The position numbers were made by a program, and so were the translations under genes. Below are positions 9,848-21,589 of a DNA stretch of 64,000 nucleotides, in pieces. Below the pieces are notes generated by a model. The model searched no databases, had not been told where the DNA came from, and saw nothing but the letters and a program-made list of their open reading frames with translations. Origin of the DNA: Heterocephalus glaber (taxonomy: Eukaryota; Chordata; Mammalia; Rodentia; Bathyergidae); NCBI RefSeq assembly GCF_000247695.1, contig NW_004624849.1, positions 3,780,198-3,844,197 of the forward strand, given 5' to 3'. The stretch's first letter is position 1, and each line of letters starts with the position of its first letter.

Positions 9848-12559
9848 GCGGCCATATTGGAGGGCCTTATTCAGAAAAGTTAAAGACATGTATTTCTGCT
9901 TCTAGGTTTGGGGCCCTGAAAGTGGCTTCTGAAAGTTTAATCTATACACCCGTCCCCTGGAGAATCTCCTTAAAAGGATCTTCACCCTTGAGAGGGCTTT
10001 GTGAGCTTGGAGATCCTGCTTTTCTGGGCAGTTTTGCCCTCAAGGCCATTGCTGAGAGCCCTAGGATTTCTGCATATGTGCCCTAGGGCCATGACATCAA
10101 TATCCTCATGATACAGCCTAGAAGCATCCCAACTGTGCGTTGTTGCACAGGGAATGCTGTGTAGCCCAGAAACCTCTGGGCCTGTCCCAGGACTTCTGAT
10201 GAATTGAGACAGAGCTAGGATTTGGGCCAAATCCCCACCTCCAGGATAGAATGGTCTTAGCCATTAGGGCTCAGAGAGTCTAAGGGGCACAGGGTGGGGT
10301 CCCTAGACAGAGGCAAAGAAAGGGAAAATCTCACAGTCCTGCCAGACCCAATCCTGGGTCCATCAGAGTTTAGAACATTCCAGCTCCCATTGGAGAGAGC
10401 TCATGGTTACTAGGGGAGGCTGACTGAGAGGTTTCTCAGACTCCAGTGTGCTGGCCGACACTCCCTGGGGGCCTCTGGCTCAAATCTTGACTCTGCTCTG
10501 TAGTGCAAAGTTGTGCAAACTGCAGGCTTCAATTTCCTCATCTTTGAGCCTCCTTTTCCTTATCCATGGAACAGAGACAATAGAGGCCTCTCACCTCAGG
10601 AGGCCAGTGTGAGGATTAAATCAAGCATCTGCTCTGGGTGTATCAAATAGTAGGTGTTTATGACAAGAAGCTGCCCAAGGGACCATTAAAACCTTTCAGC
10701 TACCTTCTTCCAGGACCTAGGCATGGGGTTTCTGTGGGGAGGGAGAGCCAGTATCTGTGCCTGGGACTGAGATGGCACTATGGGGTAGATGAAGGCTGGG
10801 GTTCAAGTGAGCTGCTCCAGCAAGGTTATTGGTTCACCTCTTATCCCCTTGTCCCCCTCTGGCTTAAGTACCCTTTGTGCTGGGTGCACTTGGGCATCAG
10901 AGGCTGTGAGCCAGGTCTGGAAGCCACAGGAAGTGAGGGTTGCAGTGCAGGAACAGGCGGGGCTCCCAGAGAGCCTCCATGGGAGGAAGTGGGAGCCAGC
11001 AAGGAGGGGGATTTGCTGTGTCCCCAGTGACCCAGCTGACTCTGGCAGTCTTCAGCTGTTTCCCTGTCCCTCCCAGCCTTCCTGCCCTACAGCGAGGCCT
11101 CCATTTCTTCACTGGCCAGGTGGCGTGGGCACTAAGGAGCTACTCAGTGTTCTGCCCCAAGAGCCCTCTCCAGCTCTGGCTCCCCTCCATGGCTCCTTAG
11201 TGTGGTGACCCAGGCACTGAGGCCCTAGTGTGTGGGCGCTGCCCAGACCAGGAGCAACTGAGCAGGCAAGGAGGCAACTCCCAGACGCTGCTTACCCACA
11301 AAGCAGACATCCTGAACCTGGGCTGAGGCTGAGCCAACTCAGGTACTGGGCAGGCGGGTCCATCAGAACCCTGTCTCAGCCAGCCTGGGCCTCTCCCTGT
11401 CCATCTGTGACTGCAGCCTCACTCCTGACCCCCCTCTGCCTCTGGGCTCAGTCTGGGTTTGGATTTCCCCACCCCACTCCCTTCTCTACCCCGAAGTGCA
11501 CTGGATTCTAATTGCTCCTCTGAGAGATCTGTGTTCCTGCCTCCAGGCCTGTGCACCTACTGTGCCTCTTGCCTGGCCTTGTCTATCCTGACATCTTTGC
11601 AGGCCTCAACTGGACTGTTACCTCCTCAGAGAGGCTTTCCTGGTCACCCTGCCTAAGTTGCCACTTGGCTTTCACTGTGCCATTGCCAGCTCATTGCTCC
11701 TCAGATATTTGCCCTGTGTACTGACTCCTCTGTGGACTTGGTTCATCTCATTCCCTGGTCAAGGCCAGTGCCTGTGATACAGTAGGTGCTCAAGTAATAT
11801 GCATAAAATCAGTGAGCCCCATGGTGAGAACAGGTGGAAGAAAAAGAAAACTGAGAGAGAGCGAGAGAGCATGTGAGAATAGGAGAGAGAAAGGGCTGTA
11901 TATGTGAATGGTCAGTAAACAAAGGAAATGGGGATAGTTGGGGCACCTGGCCTGGGCCTGAGGGGAACATGCCTCCTGGGGGATGCCTGGCCAGAGCTCT
12001 GGACCTCCTGGCAGCTGCTAAGGAAGGGAAGGGGCAGCTGTTTCATCACAGGGCCCCTTTTGGGTCTGCTGGAGCTGAAGCATTGCAGCCAGAGGGGACT
12101 GCTGTGGTTTGGCCTGGGCTTCCTGTCTGGAGCTGGCTGCAGGGTTCAGTTTGTAGGGAAAGAGCCCAGGCAGGGTGGAAGGAATGGTCCCAGGCCAGCC
12201 CACTGGGCAGTGTGGGATGTCTGGCCCTTTTCTGGCTTCCATTTCCACATCAGTGTAATAGACAATTCCCAAGGCACCTTTCTTGGCTGTGAAAATGAGC
12301 CCCTGGTTTGATTTCTCAATGGCATTCTGAACCTTGGCCCCATGACTACTGGGGTAGGAAAAAAACAGCCTTGTCTGCCTGGTCTGCTTGAGCTCTCCTT
12401 CCTTCTGTGTTTGGGACCTTCAGACTCAAGCCCTTGGTCCATGCCAAGAGGGGCTGTCTTCTCCTTTTTATTCCTTGGGCTGCCCATGCTGGAGTGGAGT
12501 CTTGGCACATTATCCTCCCAGGTCCATTTGAAGCTGCCTCCCAGTTTATTTTATTTTTC
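9848..12559. other. Unique intergenic sequence
   Basis: Apart from the MIR at 10495-10655 and an L2/MIR scrap near 11770 nothing was recognised. GC-rich overlapping frames at 10.6-12.5 kb look like chance. Confidence 0.55.
10495..10655 (-). mobile_element. MIR
   Basis: CTTCAATTTCCTCATCTTTG, GTGAGGATTAAATCAAGCAT and AATAGTAGGTGTTTA are antisense MIR landmarks. Confidence 0.7.
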
Positions 12560-12975
12560 TCTACTTTATTTTCCTTTTCTTTTAAAAAGTTTTTATTAGT
12601 ACATGTTTGTAGTACATAATGATTGCATTCACTGTGGGGAGTTGTGGTACATGTATATAATGCATCTTAATTCTTTTTCCTTTCCTTTCCTTCCGTCTCC
12701 CCTCCCTCTCCCTTTCCACTCCCCTCCCCTCCCCTCTCTCTCCCCTCGCTCCATCTCTTCATCTCATTCCCTGATTTGTTTGTTTATTTGTTTATTTATT
12801 TATTTATTTGGTACTGGGGATCAAACTCGGGACCTTGTGCTTACGAAGGAGGCAGTGGAACCACTGAGCTAAATCCCTAGCCCCCCTGGTTTATTTTATT
12901 TTGCAGTGTGTTACTGTGTATCTCCAACTCCTCTCCACTCCCCTCCTCTCCCTTATGGGATCTGTACATTTGCAC
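12560..12975 (-). mobile_element. Possible L1 3' UTR with pyrimidine tract, split by an ID SINE
   Basis: ATTAGTACATGTTTGTAGTA and GTACATGTATATAATGCATC resemble antisense L1 3'-end sequence, and the pyrimidine tract at 12675-12770 would be the purine-rich tract of an L1 3' UTR. An ID SINE (12809-12885) interrupts it. Confidence 0.35.
12809..12885 (-). mobile_element. ID-like SINE
   Basis: Antisense copy GGTACTGGGGATCAAACTCG ... CCACTGAGCTAAATCCCTAG, preceded by a TTTA-rich tail. Confidence 0.85.
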
Positions 12976-13044
12976 TGCAGGAGTACCCAGTCCAGCTCGA
13001 AGCCAGTGTTATGTTCCATGTCATGCTGTTTGTTTTATTTATTT

Positions 13045-13225
13045 ATTTTGTGGTACTAGGGATTGAATCCAGGGCCTTCTCACTGAGCTAGATCCCTAAC
13101 CTCTTTTTCATTTTGAGAGTTTGAAACAGGGTCTCACTAAGTTGCTAAGTTGCCCAGGCTGGACTTTCATTTGCCATCCTCCTGCCTCAGCCTCCCATAA
13201 TGCTGGCCACCAGGCCTGGCTTCAT
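13045..13225 (-). mobile_element. Partial ID followed by B1 (antisense)
   Basis: An internally deleted ID (13045-13102, GGTACTAGGGATTGAATCCA) is followed by a B1 (13110-13225, AACAGGGTCTCACTAAGTTG ... GCCTGGC). The arrangement fits an antisense B1-ID dimer. Confidence 0.7.
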
Positions 13226-13673
13226 GTTGTTTCCTATTATTGTGACTGAACATCAAGATTTGCCCTCGTTTACTTCCTGCCACTGCTACCTGGAACCCTG
13301 CAGGGCCCCCTTCATGTCCTCTGCATCCACCCTGAGATGGGCTTCTAGCTGGGACCACAGACTAGGGAAGGGGTGGTTGGGTGAATGAGTGATAACGACT
13401 TAGTCCCTGGGGCAGAAGGTGGACCTCACTTAGCACAGAGCAAAGGAAGAATTCCAGGAGATAAATTATCTGACTGCACAAAGCAAAAGGCTATATGAGA
13501 AAAAGTAACGGAGATGCACATTGGCCCCTACCTATCTATATGACCAAGGGTGCAGGAGAGAAACTGTCAGATGCCCTAAACGTAAAGCAAGATGTTGAGG
13601 CACAACATAGAAGGAGAGAACTTGGGATTTGGCCTCATAGGTATGAAAGATTTCTGCTGCATGGATACCAAAT

Positions 13674-13990
13674 GTTATGGTTTGAATGAGTGTAGGCGAA
13701 AGGACCAGGTGTTAAACAACTGGTCCCCAGGGTGGTGCTAATGGCAGGTGGTAGAACCTTTATTTATTTATTTATTTAGGTTTTTTTGGTACTGGGGATC
13801 AAATTCAGGACCTCGCTCTTTTGAGGCAGGAGATGGCACCACTGAGCTAAATCCCCAGCCCTCTTTCTGCTTTTTGACTCATGGTGTGACCACTCATTCA
13901 GATTGTTTCCCACAAGGGCAAACCAATGGGCTGCCCAAGCTTGGATTTGAACCCCCAAACTGTGAGCTAAAAATCTTTTTCTTTATTTCT
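13674..13990 (+). mobile_element. Old MaLR-type LTR split by an ID SINE
   Basis: It starts TGTTATGGTTTGAATGAGTG and ends CAAACTGTGAGCTAAAAAT, the start and end signatures of a MaLR-related LTR, with the ID SINE at 13781-13861 inserted in the middle. Much of the centre is missing. Confidence 0.45.
13781..13861 (-). mobile_element. ID-like SINE
   Basis: Antisense copy TTGGTACTGGGGATCAAATT ... CACTGAGCTAAATCCCCAGC within an old LTR. Confidence 0.85.
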
Positions 13991-14107
13991 TTTTTTGAGA
14001 CAAGATCTCAGTTCTGTAATTCAGAATGGCCTTGAACTCTCTGAGATCCTCCTGCATCAGCCTCTCAAATGCTGAGATTACCGGTGTGTGCCACCATGCC
14101 CAACCTG
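13983..14107 (-). mobile_element. B1 SINE
   Basis: TTTTTTTGAGACAAGATCTC ... TGTGCCACCATGCCCAAC. Confidence 0.78.
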
Positions 14108-14510
14108 TTTTCTCTTTATAAGTTAATTGCCTCAGGTTTTTTAAATATAGTAATATGAATCTGACCAATATATCACACAAAAACTTAAAAGACAAATGAC
14201 AGAGTGGGAGAAAATATTTTTAATAATTAAGACCAACAAGGACAAACCATTGCTGAAATAAAGTAAATGGAAAGACATTTGGTATTCATGGATTAGGAAA
14301 TTTAAGATTGTAAAGATGTCAGTACTACCCAAAGAAATCTACAGATTCAAAATAAATCCTATCAAAATCCTGACAATCTTTTTTTGTAGAGAAGGAAAAG
14401 TTGATCCTGTATTTAATATGGCATTGCAGGGACCCCAAATAGCAAAACTAACATTTAAAAAAGGACAAAATTGGAGGACTTACATTTCCTGATTTTAAAA
14501 CTTGCTACAG

Positions 14511-14686
14511 AGCTGGGTGTGGTGGTGTTTGCCTGTAATCCCTGCACCTGGGAGACTGAGGCAGGAGAAGTGCTACAAGTTTGAGGCCAGTGTAGGCTAC
14601 ATAGTGAGTTCAAGCCCAGTCTAAACTAGATAGTAAGGGACCTTGACAAAAAAACCAAAACCAACCAACAAACAAGCCAAAAAAAT
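14511..14686 (+). mobile_element. B1 SINE in L1
   Basis: GCTGGGTGTGGTGGTGTTTG with a repeated GAGTTCAAGCCCAG segment and an A-rich tail; it splits an L1 fragment. Confidence 0.8.
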
Positions 14687-15004
14687 TCACCACAATTCTA
14701 TAGCAATCAAACAGTGTGGTACTGGCAAAGGACAGACATACAGACCAGTGGAATATAACTGAGATCCAGAAATAATGGACCACCACGTGACTATGGTGAA
14801 TGGGTTTTGACAAAAGTGCCAAAACATTCAATGAGAAGAATAGTCTCTTCAACAAATTGTGTGAGAATAAGTTGAAATCCACATACAGAAGAGAAATGGA
14901 TCCCCACCTCAACACCATATAACCAAGTTAGCTCAAAATGTATCAGAGGACTAAACTTAAGAGCTAAAGTACAAAACTTAGAAAAAACATATTGGTATAA
15001 ATCT

Positions 15005-15086
15005 TTTTTTTTGGTGTCGGGGATCGAAGTCAGGTCCTTCTTCTTGGAAAGCAGACGGTGGAACCACTGAGCTAAATCCCTGGCCT
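15005..15086 (-). mobile_element. ID-like SINE in L1
   Basis: Antisense copy inserted in L1 with the 12 bp duplication GTATAAATCTTT (14995-15006 and 15088-15099). Confidence 0.88.
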
Positions 15087-15759
15087 AGTATAAATCTTTA
15101 TGACTTTGCATTTAGTTGTGGATTTTTAGAAATGACACCCAAAACGTAAAAAATAAAAGGCATGTCCCCCACACCAATGGTATAACTGGCTTCCTTTGGT
15201 GCGGTAGGCCCTGCCCACCTCTGGGGAAAGCAGAGAGAGAAAGGAGCAATGTGAAAAAATGTGGACAATTGTTACTTGGGGCAGTGGGATTATGCCAGTT
15301 TATTGCTCTTTCCATTTTCTGCATTTTAAAGATATTTTTCTTAGGAAGGAAGAATAAAAGTGTTGGTGATACTTGCTGGTTAGGATGGGTGTTTAGAGAA
15401 AGGTAGTGAAAGTGCGTTAGGATGAATTTAGCTATTCGCTGCACTGACTGTGCGCTATGCCGTGGGCTGCGGGAAGCAGGAGAGTTCCATGTATTGGGAG
15501 AGAGAGGGTAAACACTGGTAAGGAGCCCAACCCTGTTCACAGGAAGGAAAGGCTCCCTGTAATGGGCTGAGAAGGGCTGCTCAGGAGGTTTCCTCCAGGG
15601 GCCCTGGACAGGTTAGGTCCCGAAGTGTGGAGGCTGAGGAGGGGACCTGAAGGCTTAGCAAAGGTAGTGGGTTAGAACATGGGGGCCTTTTCGGAGAACA
15701 GCATCCAAGGGTCCACAACCAGCCTCTGAGGCATCCTGGCACAGTCTGGCATGCCATTT

Positions 15760-16160
15760 GCATCTGACAGAGGAGGAAACTGAGACTTGGACTTCAGAGA
15801 ATCAGCAACAGAACAGCACAGCCATTCCTGGGCCAAGGTCTCTCCCGTTTAGACCTTGGCTTCTCCATTTACACTATGGGGTCCTAGACAGGATTCCCAG
15901 AATCCTTCAGCTCTTGCTGCTCCCAGCAGGCCTTGATTTATGCTGGGCCTGGTTTATGCTGGGGTCCTACCTTCACTGACCTAGTCTCTACCCCGAGCCC
16001 AGGGCTAAGCAGAAATCAGCACCTCTGTTGGTGGGAGAATGACCCAGGCTGTCTGGAATTAGAAGGATCTTTCTGACCTCATAGCTGAGGAGACTGAGGC
16101 CCAGAGACAGCAACCAGTTGACCTGCAGCAACACAGTAGGTTCAGTTCTTGGTTTGGATT
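15760..16160 (+). mobile_element. Two MIR fragments
   Basis: GACAGAGGAGGAAACTGAGA near 15770 and GCTGAGGAGACTGAGGCCCA near 16085 are separate MIR cores. Confidence 0.55.
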
Positions 16161-16419
16161 TCCCACAGCCCCTTCTCCACCTGGGTAGATGCCACTGAAT
16201 ATTCCCTAAGGAGGTAGATCTTAAGAACAGCTGTGTGCCAGATGGGGGAAGAGTAGAGCTGGGCAGAGAATAAGCCCTTTCTTCAGGATTCCAGGCATAT
16301 TTCTCCTGCCTGGCCTGGGATGGGTTCTGGGAGCCAGGGTTGCTGCTGAGTGTAACCTCAAAGATTCCGCCTTTGGAACTCTGCTGGCTCAGGGCCCTGA
16401 ACACATAAGAAATTGGGCT

Positions 16420-16496
16420 GGGGGGTAGCCCAGAGATAGGGTGCTTGCCTAGTGTGTGTCAGACCCTGGGTTCCATCCTCAGTGGAGAAAAAAAAG
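16420..16496 (+). mobile_element. Old ID-like SINE
   Basis: GGGCTGGGGGGTAGCCCAGA ... CTGGGTTCCATCCTCAG. Confidence 0.6.
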
Positions 16497-17066
16497 CAGC
16501 CATGAGCTGAGGCCTCTCAGCTGGGGCCTCCCTGCTTCCCTCCCCAGCTTTGAGGGCTCCTGGCCGTCCCCATGCCCTTCCACCCCATAGGAGAAAGTCA
16601 AAACTAGAGGTGATTCTGTCTCCCTGGCGTAGCATTGGTGAAGCCCCACCCCCCACCCCCCGGCTCCCTGGCTCTGGCTCAGAGCCAAACTTCCAGGCTG
16701 GCAAGCAGACCCATTGCAGATGGTGGTGGAGAGGGGACAAAGGCCCAGACAGGAACACAGGCTGAGGTGTTCACAGTTGGGACCTTGTTGGCTCTCCAGA
16801 CTTCCCTCCTCATACCCAGGGATATAGGCAGTGTCTCAGCTAGGGGGCATCTGGGCATCCCTGGCAGGGAGCACTGTCCAATAGACACCCCCTCCCCAGG
16901 ATGACAGGGAACTGGAGGCCACCTGCCAGGTGTTGCCAAATGACTTGAGAAAACAAGGGGCCCCACTCCAGTGGTAACGCAGGCAAGTGACCTTGTACTC
17001 CATCTGTGGAGCTTATCTACCTGTGACCCTTTAGGTCCTCTTGTTGCCGGCTAGCTTGGGTCCTTG

Positions 17067-17210
17067 CTGGCTTGATTTGTTTAGGAAACAGGGTCTCACT
17101 AGCTCAGGCTGGTCTTAAATGCACTATGTAGCCCAGGGTGGCCTTGAACTTCTCTTACCCCAGCCTCCCTCATGCTAGAATTACAGACATGCGTCACCAC
17201 TCTCAGTGGG
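17067..17210 (-). mobile_element. B1 SINE
   Basis: AACAGGGTCTCACTAGCTCA, with repeated GGTCTTAAATGCACTATGTA and GGCCTTGAACTTCTC. Confidence 0.78.
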
Positions 17211-17640
17211 TCCTGTTTTAGTAGGAATGGAAATTAAAACTAAAGTGCGAATTCTGGCAGTAGGGGGTGGATTTTAATTGAATAGTTAGAGGGAGGAAAA
17301 GCAGGACTCTAGCTCAGGTAGCTGGAAGGGTCACACTTTGATAGAGGGGTTCAGACTGGTGTACCCACAAAGGTGGGAGGCCAGCCTTCAAGGGTTGGCT
17401 GGTGGGCTGGGGTCCAGTTGATCATAATCTCAGTTGTGGTGTCAAAGTTCCGGAACGGCTGAGGGATGGTTTCTTTACCAGGAAGGCATTGTCTCTGTCT
17501 GCGGTGGTCTCAGGCATATAGGGGTCGATATCACCTGGAATCTGGGTGAGCACAAGAGAAGAACAATGGCTGGAGGCTTCTGAGTTGAATGTCCCAGTAA
17601 ACCTCTTATCTTGCTGCACTCAATCTTTTTTTTAAAAAAA

Positions 17641-17936
17641 AAATGGTATTGGGAGTTGAATCCAGGACCTTCACACTGACTTACATCCCCAAACAGCCCA
17701 CCCCCCCACCTTTTGGCACTGGGGATCGAACTCAGGACCTGGAGCTTGCCAGGCAGGTGCTATGGTGCTGAACTAAATTCCCGGTGCCCCAGCCCCTTTT
17801 AAAATTTTTATTTATTTTGTTTTGAAACAGGGTCTCACTATGTCAAGAAGTTACCTAGGCTGGGCTTGAACCTGCCATGTTCCCCTCTCAGCCTTTCAGA
17901 GTGCTGGGATTACAGGCATGCAACTCCATGCCCAGT
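17641..17936 (-). mobile_element. Cluster: ID relic, ID-like SINE, B1 (antisense)
   Basis: An ID relic (17641-17698), a clearer ID (17711-17795, CACTGGGGATCGAACTCAGG) and a B1 (17807-17936, AACAGGGTCTCACTATGTCA ... ATTACAGGCATGCAACTCCA) follow each other in the same orientation. Confidence 0.75.
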
Positions 17937-18574
17937 GGTGGTGTCCTCAGTCTTGAAGGGGATGAGACTATGTAACTTCAGGGCTAATCAACCTTGTCTG
18001 CCCAGACACCCTCTAAATGATCAACATACTCCTATGCAGAGCTGAGAAGAGTTTTGACCCAAGATTTACAGTAACAAAGGATAAAAAATAAAGGTCAAAC
18101 TTTGTTCTGCTTTTAGTTCCTATTGGGCATCAATAGGCCCAAGTGAAGAGTCATAGTTCACAGCAAAAGTGGCTTTTAAGTCCTTAACAGTCCCAGAAGA
18201 ATACACATCATATTTTCAATGAGTAGCAGGGGCCAGCACTCTGCCTGTCCCCCATCCCTGTGGTGGTCCCTGACGATGTCATGAAGGCCTCACTCTCTGT
18301 GAGTGGCCTGGCACAGGGAGTGAAGGCGGTGAGTGAGGACCTACAGGAAGTGTCCCCTAGCCCTGTGGTGTGGTTCCAGCTGCAGTCTTTCTGTCTGAGA
18401 TAACCAGGGTTACTTCTTTCCCTCTGCAATTCCCACATCCAGGGCCTCTTCTGGCCCCAAAGAACCTGCTGAGGGTGGGGGGCAGACAGCAGGGCTGAGG
18501 TCTCCACCTCCAAGGTCCTTGCTTGGCAGCAGCAGGCAGCAGAGCTTCCCTGTGTGATGGGAACATGACCATTT

Positions 18575-18740
18575 CTCCTCCTCCCTTTCTTCCTCTTCCC
18601 CTTCTTTTCTCTCTCCCAATTTCCCTTCTAATTCCCTTTCTCTTTCTCCTTCTTCTTTAAAATTTAGATACTCTTCTAAAGGAAGAGGAGGAGGAGAATG
18701 GGAGAGGAGAAAAGGAAAAGGAGAAGGAAAAAAGAGCCAG
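18575..18740. repeat. Pyrimidine/purine inverted repeat
   Basis: An 80 bp pyrimidine arm (18575-18656) is followed, after AAAATTTAGATACTCTTCTA, by a purine arm (18680-18737) that is roughly its reverse complement (for example TCTCTCCCA against TGGGAGAGGAGAAAAGG). It could form a hairpin or triplex. Confidence 0.7.
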
Positions 18741-18959
18741 TAAGACTTTCTGGTTAAGGATAGGCATTTACAGCAGCATTGTGAAACCTGCTTAGGAGTG
18801 TGTGTGTGTACGGTCATGTGTGTTGTGGGAGTGTGTGTGGGCACATGGCATGTGAGCATCTCCCCTCTTCTCCTTAAGCGTGGCTATGAGGATCCCAACA
18901 AGACTATCATCCCCAGCAACCAGGATGAGCCAGGGATCCTTCCCCACACTGTGTTGGTC

Positions 18960-19110
18960 CTCCCAGCAGTTTGACAGATTGGCCTCTGGATTCCCACTTG
19001 ACAGAGGAAGAAACTGAGGTGCAGAGGGAGGCGACTTGCTCCGGGTCCCCAGTGAGCAGGGGCACAGCTGAGATTAGAACGCAGGTCTGGGACCTAGGAA
19101 CCTGTATGGT
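18960..19110 (+). mobile_element. MIR
   Basis: CAGAGGAAGAAACTGAGGTG, then CAGCTGAGATTAGAACGCAG. Confidence 0.7.
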
Positions 19111-20499
19111 GATGCTGCTGTGGAGGCTGTTTACACAACACAGGGGGAACCATGCCCAGTGTTGGACCCTGACCTACAGCACATAGCCCACGCAGCACAG
19201 TGTGGCAGCCCTGGGAGGTTCTACCAACTGTGCCTAGGGGCCACACAAGATAGGGGCTGGCCTGACCTGAGAGGAGTGAGCTGGAGGGTGAGGGTCTTGG
19301 GCCTGGGGGACCGCCCACTGCCTCAGAGAACTTGGTGACATAGCTCAGCTCATGGGTGGTATTAGTGATAAGCCAGCTGGCATACCTTAGAGCTGACATT
19401 TTCCGGCCAAGCTTTTCATCTTAGAAAGAAAACACAGGACACATGGTGACTCTGGCAGCTGTGTTTAGATACTAGAGCTCGCTTGACCTTCAGAGATGGA
19501 GAAAGCTGTCATGCTTCTCACAAACAACCCAATCTCTTCTCAAGGGTGCTGCCTTACTCACAAACACAGTAATTCCACAAAGACCTTGAGTACCACTGCC
19601 CAGGCTGAACATTGCCTAACTCTAGTGAGGATGCTAATCATGTTGGAGTCTGTATTAATGTACTCCTCTTAGGTTATGCTGTGCTTAACCTGTGCAGCTA
19701 CGCATGGTGGCCTTGAACCCCAGAAATATTTCCACAAACCAGATAAGTGAGTGGGTCTCTGTAGCTTTAAGTGGGCAAGTGTGCTTACCTTTTTGCTGGT
19801 ATACATCTCATGAAGAAGGGGAAATTGACCAGCTCTTCCCACAAAACCACCTGGAGGTGGATGGCCCACCCTCTTGATGAGGATTATGAATGTCCGCAGC
19901 CCAGTCTCTTATTTACCTTCTGGCCACCCGCTCTGATGTCTAATGCACACAGTCCAGTGGGCCAAGATTTGGCCTGTGTTAAAATTGTGTATGGAGCTCT
20001 GAACTTGGCTCTCAATTTCTTGAGCAGACTTTTAATTTACCCACCGATATGTCTTCCTTCTCCTCTCCCAGGCTCTACCACCACCACACTCTGGCACCAC
20101 CCGATGCCTCCAAGTCACATTGGCTTCCTGCTTTTTTTTTTTTTTTTTTTAATTTTTTTTATTTTTTGGCTTCCTGCTTTTTTGACACCTACCTCCCTGA
20201 TGGTCTAGACCACTGCAATCCTTCACCTGATCTCCCTGCCTCAACCACATCCCAGTGTGGACCCTTCTCTCTGAGGCAGCCAGTGGGCCTTTGAGAAATT
20301 AAATCAAGTTGGGTGCAATGTGCTTGCTTATAGTCTAAGTTACCTGGGAGGAGGAGCCATGAGGATTGCAAATTAAGTCTAGTCTGAGCAATTTAGCAAG
20401 ACCCTGTCTCAAAACAAGATCAAAAGGGCTTCCACTTTGGACAGGGGAGACTTGGTACACCACCCTTGGGAGTTGTCAGTGGGGTTTTCTTAATGAGTT
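19111..20499. other. Unique sequence with a T tract
   Basis: A short direct repeat (TTGGCTTCCTGCTTTTTT near 20118 and TTTGGCTTCCTGCTTTTTT near 20165) flanks an A/T tail, and a deleted B1 lies near 20310-20410. No gene was recognised. Confidence 0.5.
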
Positions 20500-20777
20500 A
20501 ATGCACGAGCAGCTAAATTCCTTATCGATTTTCCTCCATCCTTATTTTTTAAAACTTCTGGACAATTTCAGGAAGATAAAGCCAGAATGAATGTTGCATA
20601 ATTTCCATTCTTTTAAGTTTGTTAAACTGTATTTTATGATCTAGAATGTAGTCTCTCTTGGTGAATGTTTCGTGTGAGTGTAAGTAGGATTTGTGTCTAC
20701 TGTTGTTGAATGAAGGAATCTATGGATGTCAGTGATATCCAGTTGGTTGAGTCCAACTATGTCATTACTGATTTTCT

Positions 20778-20924
20778 TTTTTTTTTTGAGACAAGGTCTT
20801 GCTATGCAGTTCAGGCTGGCCTTGAACTCACTGTGTAACCCAGGCTGGCCTTGAACTTGTGTCGATCCTCCTCCCTCAGCCTCCTGAGTGCTGGAATTAT
20901 AGGTTTGTACCACCACACCCAGCT
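20778..20924 (-). mobile_element. B1 SINE in L1
   Basis: Full antisense B1 flanked by the perfect 15 bp duplication CATTACTGATTTTCT (20763-20777, 20925-20939). Confidence 0.92.
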
Positions 20925-21182
20925 CATTACTGATTTTCTACCTTCTAGATTTCTGATAGGTGTTGAAGTTTTCAACTATAACAGTGGATTCATCTATTTA
21001 TCCTTGTAGGCTATAAATTTTCATCTATTTTTGTGCTTTGTTGGTAGGCAATACACATTAAGGATTATTATGTCTTCTTAGAGAATCCATCCCTTTATCA
21101 TAATGTAATGCTCTTCTTTATCCTTGATAACTTTCTTAACTGTGAAGTCTGCTCTGAAATTAATATAGTTACTCTTGTTTTC

Positions 21183-21266
21183 TTTTTTTTTTTCGTACCG
21201 GGGATTGAACTCAGAACTTTGTGCTTGCGAGGCAGGCGTGACACCACTGAGCTACATCCCCGGCCC
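21183..21266 (-). mobile_element. ID-like SINE in L1
   Basis: Antisense copy GTACCGGGGATTGAACTCAG ... GAGCTACATCCCCGGCCC, flanked by CTCTTGTTT (21172-21180, 21269-21277). Confidence 0.88.
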
Positions 21267-21319
21267 TTCTCTTGTTTACTTCTAATTAGTATTAGCACAG
21301 TATATCTCTCTCCATCCAT

Positions 21320-21540
21320 TTACTTTTTTATTCTTTCTTTTTCAGTGCTGGGGGCTGAACCCAGAGCCTTCACATTGAGCTACACCCCTAGCCCTTTTAA
21401 CATTTTTCTATTTTGAGACAAGGTCTTGCTAAATTGCTAAGAGTTGCCCAAGCTGGGCTTGAATTTCCAATCCTCCTGCCTCAACCTCCTGTAAGCCTCC
21501 CTCTGCCTTACAGCCATGTGCCACCAGGCCTGGCTCTTCC
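21320..21540 (-). mobile_element. Antisense ID relic plus B1
   Basis: A shortened ID (21340-21395, GCTGGGGGCTGAACCCAGAG) followed by B1 (21408-21540, GAGACAAGGTCTTGCTAAAT ... TGCCACCAGGCCTGGC) reads as an old antisense B1-ID dimer. Confidence 0.65.
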
Positions 21541-21589
21541 ATTTTCTCTCTGTAACTATCAGCTATACTTCTTTTTAATGAGCTTTTCA

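Larger units (their letters stand above)
14150..15165 (+). mobile_element. L1 ORF2 3' fragment (sense), split by SINEs
   Basis: Typical L1 ORF2 DNA is recognisable: GTCAGTACTACCCAAAGAAA, CAAACAGTGTGGTACTGGCA, AGACATACAGACCAGTGGAA and AGTCTCTTCAACAAATTGTG. Frames are broken. A B1 (14511-14686) and an ID SINE (15005-15086) are inserted in it. It is a 5'-truncated relic. Confidence 0.8.
15166..17066. other. Mostly unique intergenic sequence
   Basis: Contains two MIR scraps and an ID relic. No exon was recognised. Confidence 0.55.
20500..21310 (-). mobile_element. L1 fragment (antisense), split by B1 and ID
   Basis: Antisense L1 sequence includes GGTGTTGAAGTTTTCAACTA, CCATCCCTTTATCATAATGT and TCTGAAATTAATATAGTTAC, resuming after the inserted ID with TAATTAGTATTAGCACAGTA. 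B1 at 20778-20924 and ID at 21183-21266 were inserted later with clear duplications. Confidence 0.75.

Noticed and set aside
10638..11208. Overlapping + strand frames of 130-139 codons
   Set aside because: Two overlapping frames of similar length in GC-rich DNA with no motif; no splice-bounded exon pattern.
17258..17275. CTCF-like GCAGTAGGGGGTGG
   Set aside because: The key GGC in the core is GGT, so a functional site is doubtful.
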